DNA of 7,860 bases from Rhizobium sp. (GTDB taxonomy: Bacteria > Pseudomonadota > Alphaproteobacteria > Rhizobiales > Rhizobiaceae). The notes under the pieces are model-generated. The model searched no databases and was not told where the DNA came from. It saw nothing but the letters and a program-made list of their open reading frames with translations. Made by a program: the position numbers and the translations under genes. Of this stretch, positions 6,958 to 7,860 are shown piece after piece (positions within the stretch are counted from its first letter, which is position 1; every line of letters begins with the position of its first letter). The stretch is taken from the NCBI GenBank assembly GCA_003501385.1, contig DNPN01000070.1:2474-10333 (forward strand), written 5' to 3'.

Positions 6958-6986
6958 AATTGGTCCGAACCAATTGTTAATTGGTT
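6958..6986. promoter_or_regulatory. Three-half-site palindromic operator, probably for the GntR/FadR-type repressor
   Basis: Three alternating copies of the same half-site occur in 29 bases. AATTGGT (6958-6964), spacer CCGA, ACCAATT (6969-6975) make a perfect 7+4+7 dyad. AACCAATT (6968-6975), spacer GTT, AATTGGTT (6979-6986) make a perfect 8+3+8 dyad sharing the middle half. TGGT...ACCA with a short centre resembles the E. coli FadR site (TGGTC..GACCA). The site touches the start region of the repressor gene and would overlap the transcription start of a candidate promoter, which suits autorepression of the whole operon. Confidence 0.65.
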
Positions 6987-6987
6987 C

Positions 6988-7016
6988 ATACTCTCGTGAA
7001 CAAAAGAAAGAGTCAA
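6988..7016 (-). promoter_or_regulatory. Candidate sigma-70 promoter of the operon (proximal)
   Basis: On the minus strand TTGACT (7016-7011) and GAGTAT (6993-6988) are 17 bases apart. The -35 matches 5 of 6 consensus bases; the -10 is weak (3 of 6). Transcription would begin inside the three-half-site operator, which fits repression. It is compatible only with the repressor start at 6956. Confidence 0.3.
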
Positions 7017-7030
7017 TCAGGCTTTGCACA

Positions 7031-7059
7031 TTTTTAAGCTTTGATTATTTATTGGGCAA
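7031..7059 (-). promoter_or_regulatory. Candidate sigma-70 promoter of the operon (distal)
   Basis: On the minus strand TTGCCC (7059-7054) and TAAAAA (7036-7031) are 17 bases apart, each matching 4 of 6 consensus bases, within an AT-rich stretch. Transcription would start near 7024 and allow either repressor start codon. It is an alternative to the proximal candidate. Confidence 0.25.
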
Positions 7060-7096
7060 AATGTTAAATGTGAGGCCCCATTGCCCACGAAGCAGG

Positions 7097-7130
7097 GCGT
7101 AAATTGTGGATTTTTGCCACGTTTACACGC
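7097..7130. other. Hairpin-forming inverted repeat in the intergenic gap
   Basis: GTAAA (7099-7103) pairs with TTTAC (7122-7126), and GTGG (7106-7109) with CCAC (7117-7120), around the loop ATTTTTG. GC pairs could extend the base with a bulge. It lies about 60 bases after the metallophosphoesterase stop. There is no T-run on the minus strand after it, so it is not a standard terminator; it could be a transcript-end stem or a protein-binding site. Confidence 0.35.
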
Positions 7131-7188
7131 TTGCTCATTCGTCGCTCAACAGACAGGATCAGCCACGGAACAGAATTTTGAAGGTGAT

Positions 7189-7860
7189 TTAAGCGAAAGG
7201 AAATGGACCCGGAAACGCGCCGATTGGGACCAAATGCGTGATGAGTCCTGTGCATTCGTGCCATTGGTGAAGCAACATTGCCGGTGGCTCAATGAATGAA
7301 GCAGGCTCTGCCGAAGGGAGCAGCCGGAGCGCAATCGCAGTCGTTGTGCTTGGGCATGTACACAAAAGTGTGCCGCCAAACCGAAGTTGCATGAACCGAT
7401 GGATATGACCGCAGACAATGCGCTCAAGCGCGGAGAAGCGCGACACGAGGTTTGCGAGGCGGTCGCCCCATTCGCACCAGTATTCGTCAATATAGGGAAT
7501 CCCACTGGCAAAAGGCGGTTGGTGCATCATGATCATGGTGGGCCGGTGCGGGTCTTGTTCGAGGGTTTGCTCCAGCCATGAGAGCGTTTGATCGTCGATA
7601 TCCCCGTGATGCTCACCCGGAACAGAAATATCGAGGCCAATGATACGAACAGGACCATAGTGATCCACCGCAAAATGAAGCGGGCCAGACCTCGGCAAAT
7701 GGGCTTGATCCGCAAAACATCGTCTGAAGGCTTCACGCTCGTCGTGATTGCCGGGTATGACCAACACCGGCTGGGTTATCTCGGAGAGAAGCTCGCGCGC
7801 CACCGCATATTCAATGTCAGACCCTTCATCCACCAGATCACCACCCAGGATCACCACATC
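7189..7860 (-). CDS. GpdQ-like metallophosphoesterase (cyclic nucleotide / glycerophosphodiester type), 5' end missing
   Basis: The last 223 residues of a calcineurin-like phosphoesterase; the frame runs past the right edge, so the start is outside. Motifs seen in order: GGDLVDEG (fragment residues 6-13, metal-bridging Asp), IPGNHDER (metal-binding Asn and His), MMHQPPF (His ligand) and CGHIHRF (two His ligands). The first DxH motif must lie off the window. Resemblance to Enterobacter GpdQ is strong by eye: the stretch around EYAVARELL, SWLEQTLE, and a WCEWGDRLANLVSRFSALERIVCGH block. If the family layout holds, about 40 residues are missing. Such enzymes hydrolyse phosphodiesters using a two-metal centre; the real substrate (glycerophosphodiester, cyclic nucleotide or other) cannot be read from sequence. 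It points the same way as the operon to its left but is separated from it by over 200 bases with promoter-like sequence, so it probably belongs to another transcription unit. Confidence 0.9.
   Translation of the reverse strand, partial: DVVILGGDLVDEGSDIEYAVARELLSEITQPVLVIPGNHDEREAFRRCFADQAHLPRSGPLHFAVDHYGPVRIIGLDISVPGEHHGDIDDQTLSWLEQTLEQDPHRPTMIMMHQPPFASGIPYIDEYWCEWGDRLANLVSRFSALERIVCGHIHRFMQLRFGGTLLCTCPSTTTAIALRLLPSAEPASFIEPPAMLLHQWHECTGLITHLVPIGAFPGPFPFA

Noticed and set aside
6957..7016. TTG at 7016 as start of the GntR-type regulator
   Set aside because: There is no Shine-Dalgarno, the N-terminus would be overlong for the family, and it would place the operator dyads inside the coding region.
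1..7860. CRISPR arrays, tRNA/rRNA genes, insertion sequences, prophage genes
   Set aside because: I saw no regularly spaced direct repeats, cloverleaf-like segments, transposase or phage motifs on either strand. The only repeats are the small palindromes listed.

Overview
The window reads as a segment of an alphaproteobacterial chromosome or large replicon, most likely from the Rhizobiaceae (Agrobacterium / Allorhizobium / Rhizobium type). The reasons are moderate-to-high GC, tightly packed nutrient-uptake operons with a peptide-type ABC transporter, and small intergenic palindromic repeats of a kind common in that family. The assignment is an inference; no marker gene is present.

Every convincing gene lies on the minus strand, so transcription runs from high to low coordinates. 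From right to left: the 3' part of a GpdQ-like metallophosphoesterase (cut by the right edge); a regulatory gap of about 230 bases with weak promoter candidates, a hairpin, and a cluster of three AATTGGT half-sites; a GntR/FadR-type repressor with an FCD ligand domain; a periplasmic solute-binding protein of the peptide/nickel family; a 256-base gap holding two adjacent palindromic elements; the two permeases of the transporter (DppB-like and DppC-like, with overlapping ATGA start/stop); a cytoplasmic gamma-glutamyltransferase-like hydrolase; and a DUF1028 protein. The left edge cuts into another copy of the palindromic repeat just past the DUF1028 stop codon.

Read together, this looks like one substrate-inducible catabolic operon. 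The repressor gene comes first and carries its probable operator at its own 5' end. The binding protein and permeases import a small amidated or peptide-like compound. Two hydrolases, both placed in the Ntn (N-terminal nucleophile) superfamily by fold, probably act on it in the cytoplasm. The gamma-glutamyltransferase homologue keeps the nucleophilic Thr404 and the oxyanion-hole glycines. It lacks the residues that in E. coli GGT hold the alpha-carboxylate and alpha-amino group of gamma-glutamyl substrates, so a different amide is its likely substrate. The two ATPase subunits that such a transporter needs are not in the window.

The most interesting points are the pairing of two predicted Ntn hydrolases with a dedicated importer and a FadR-type switch, the three-half-site operator, and palindromic repeats whose outer edge supplies the TAG stop codon of two different genes in the operon.
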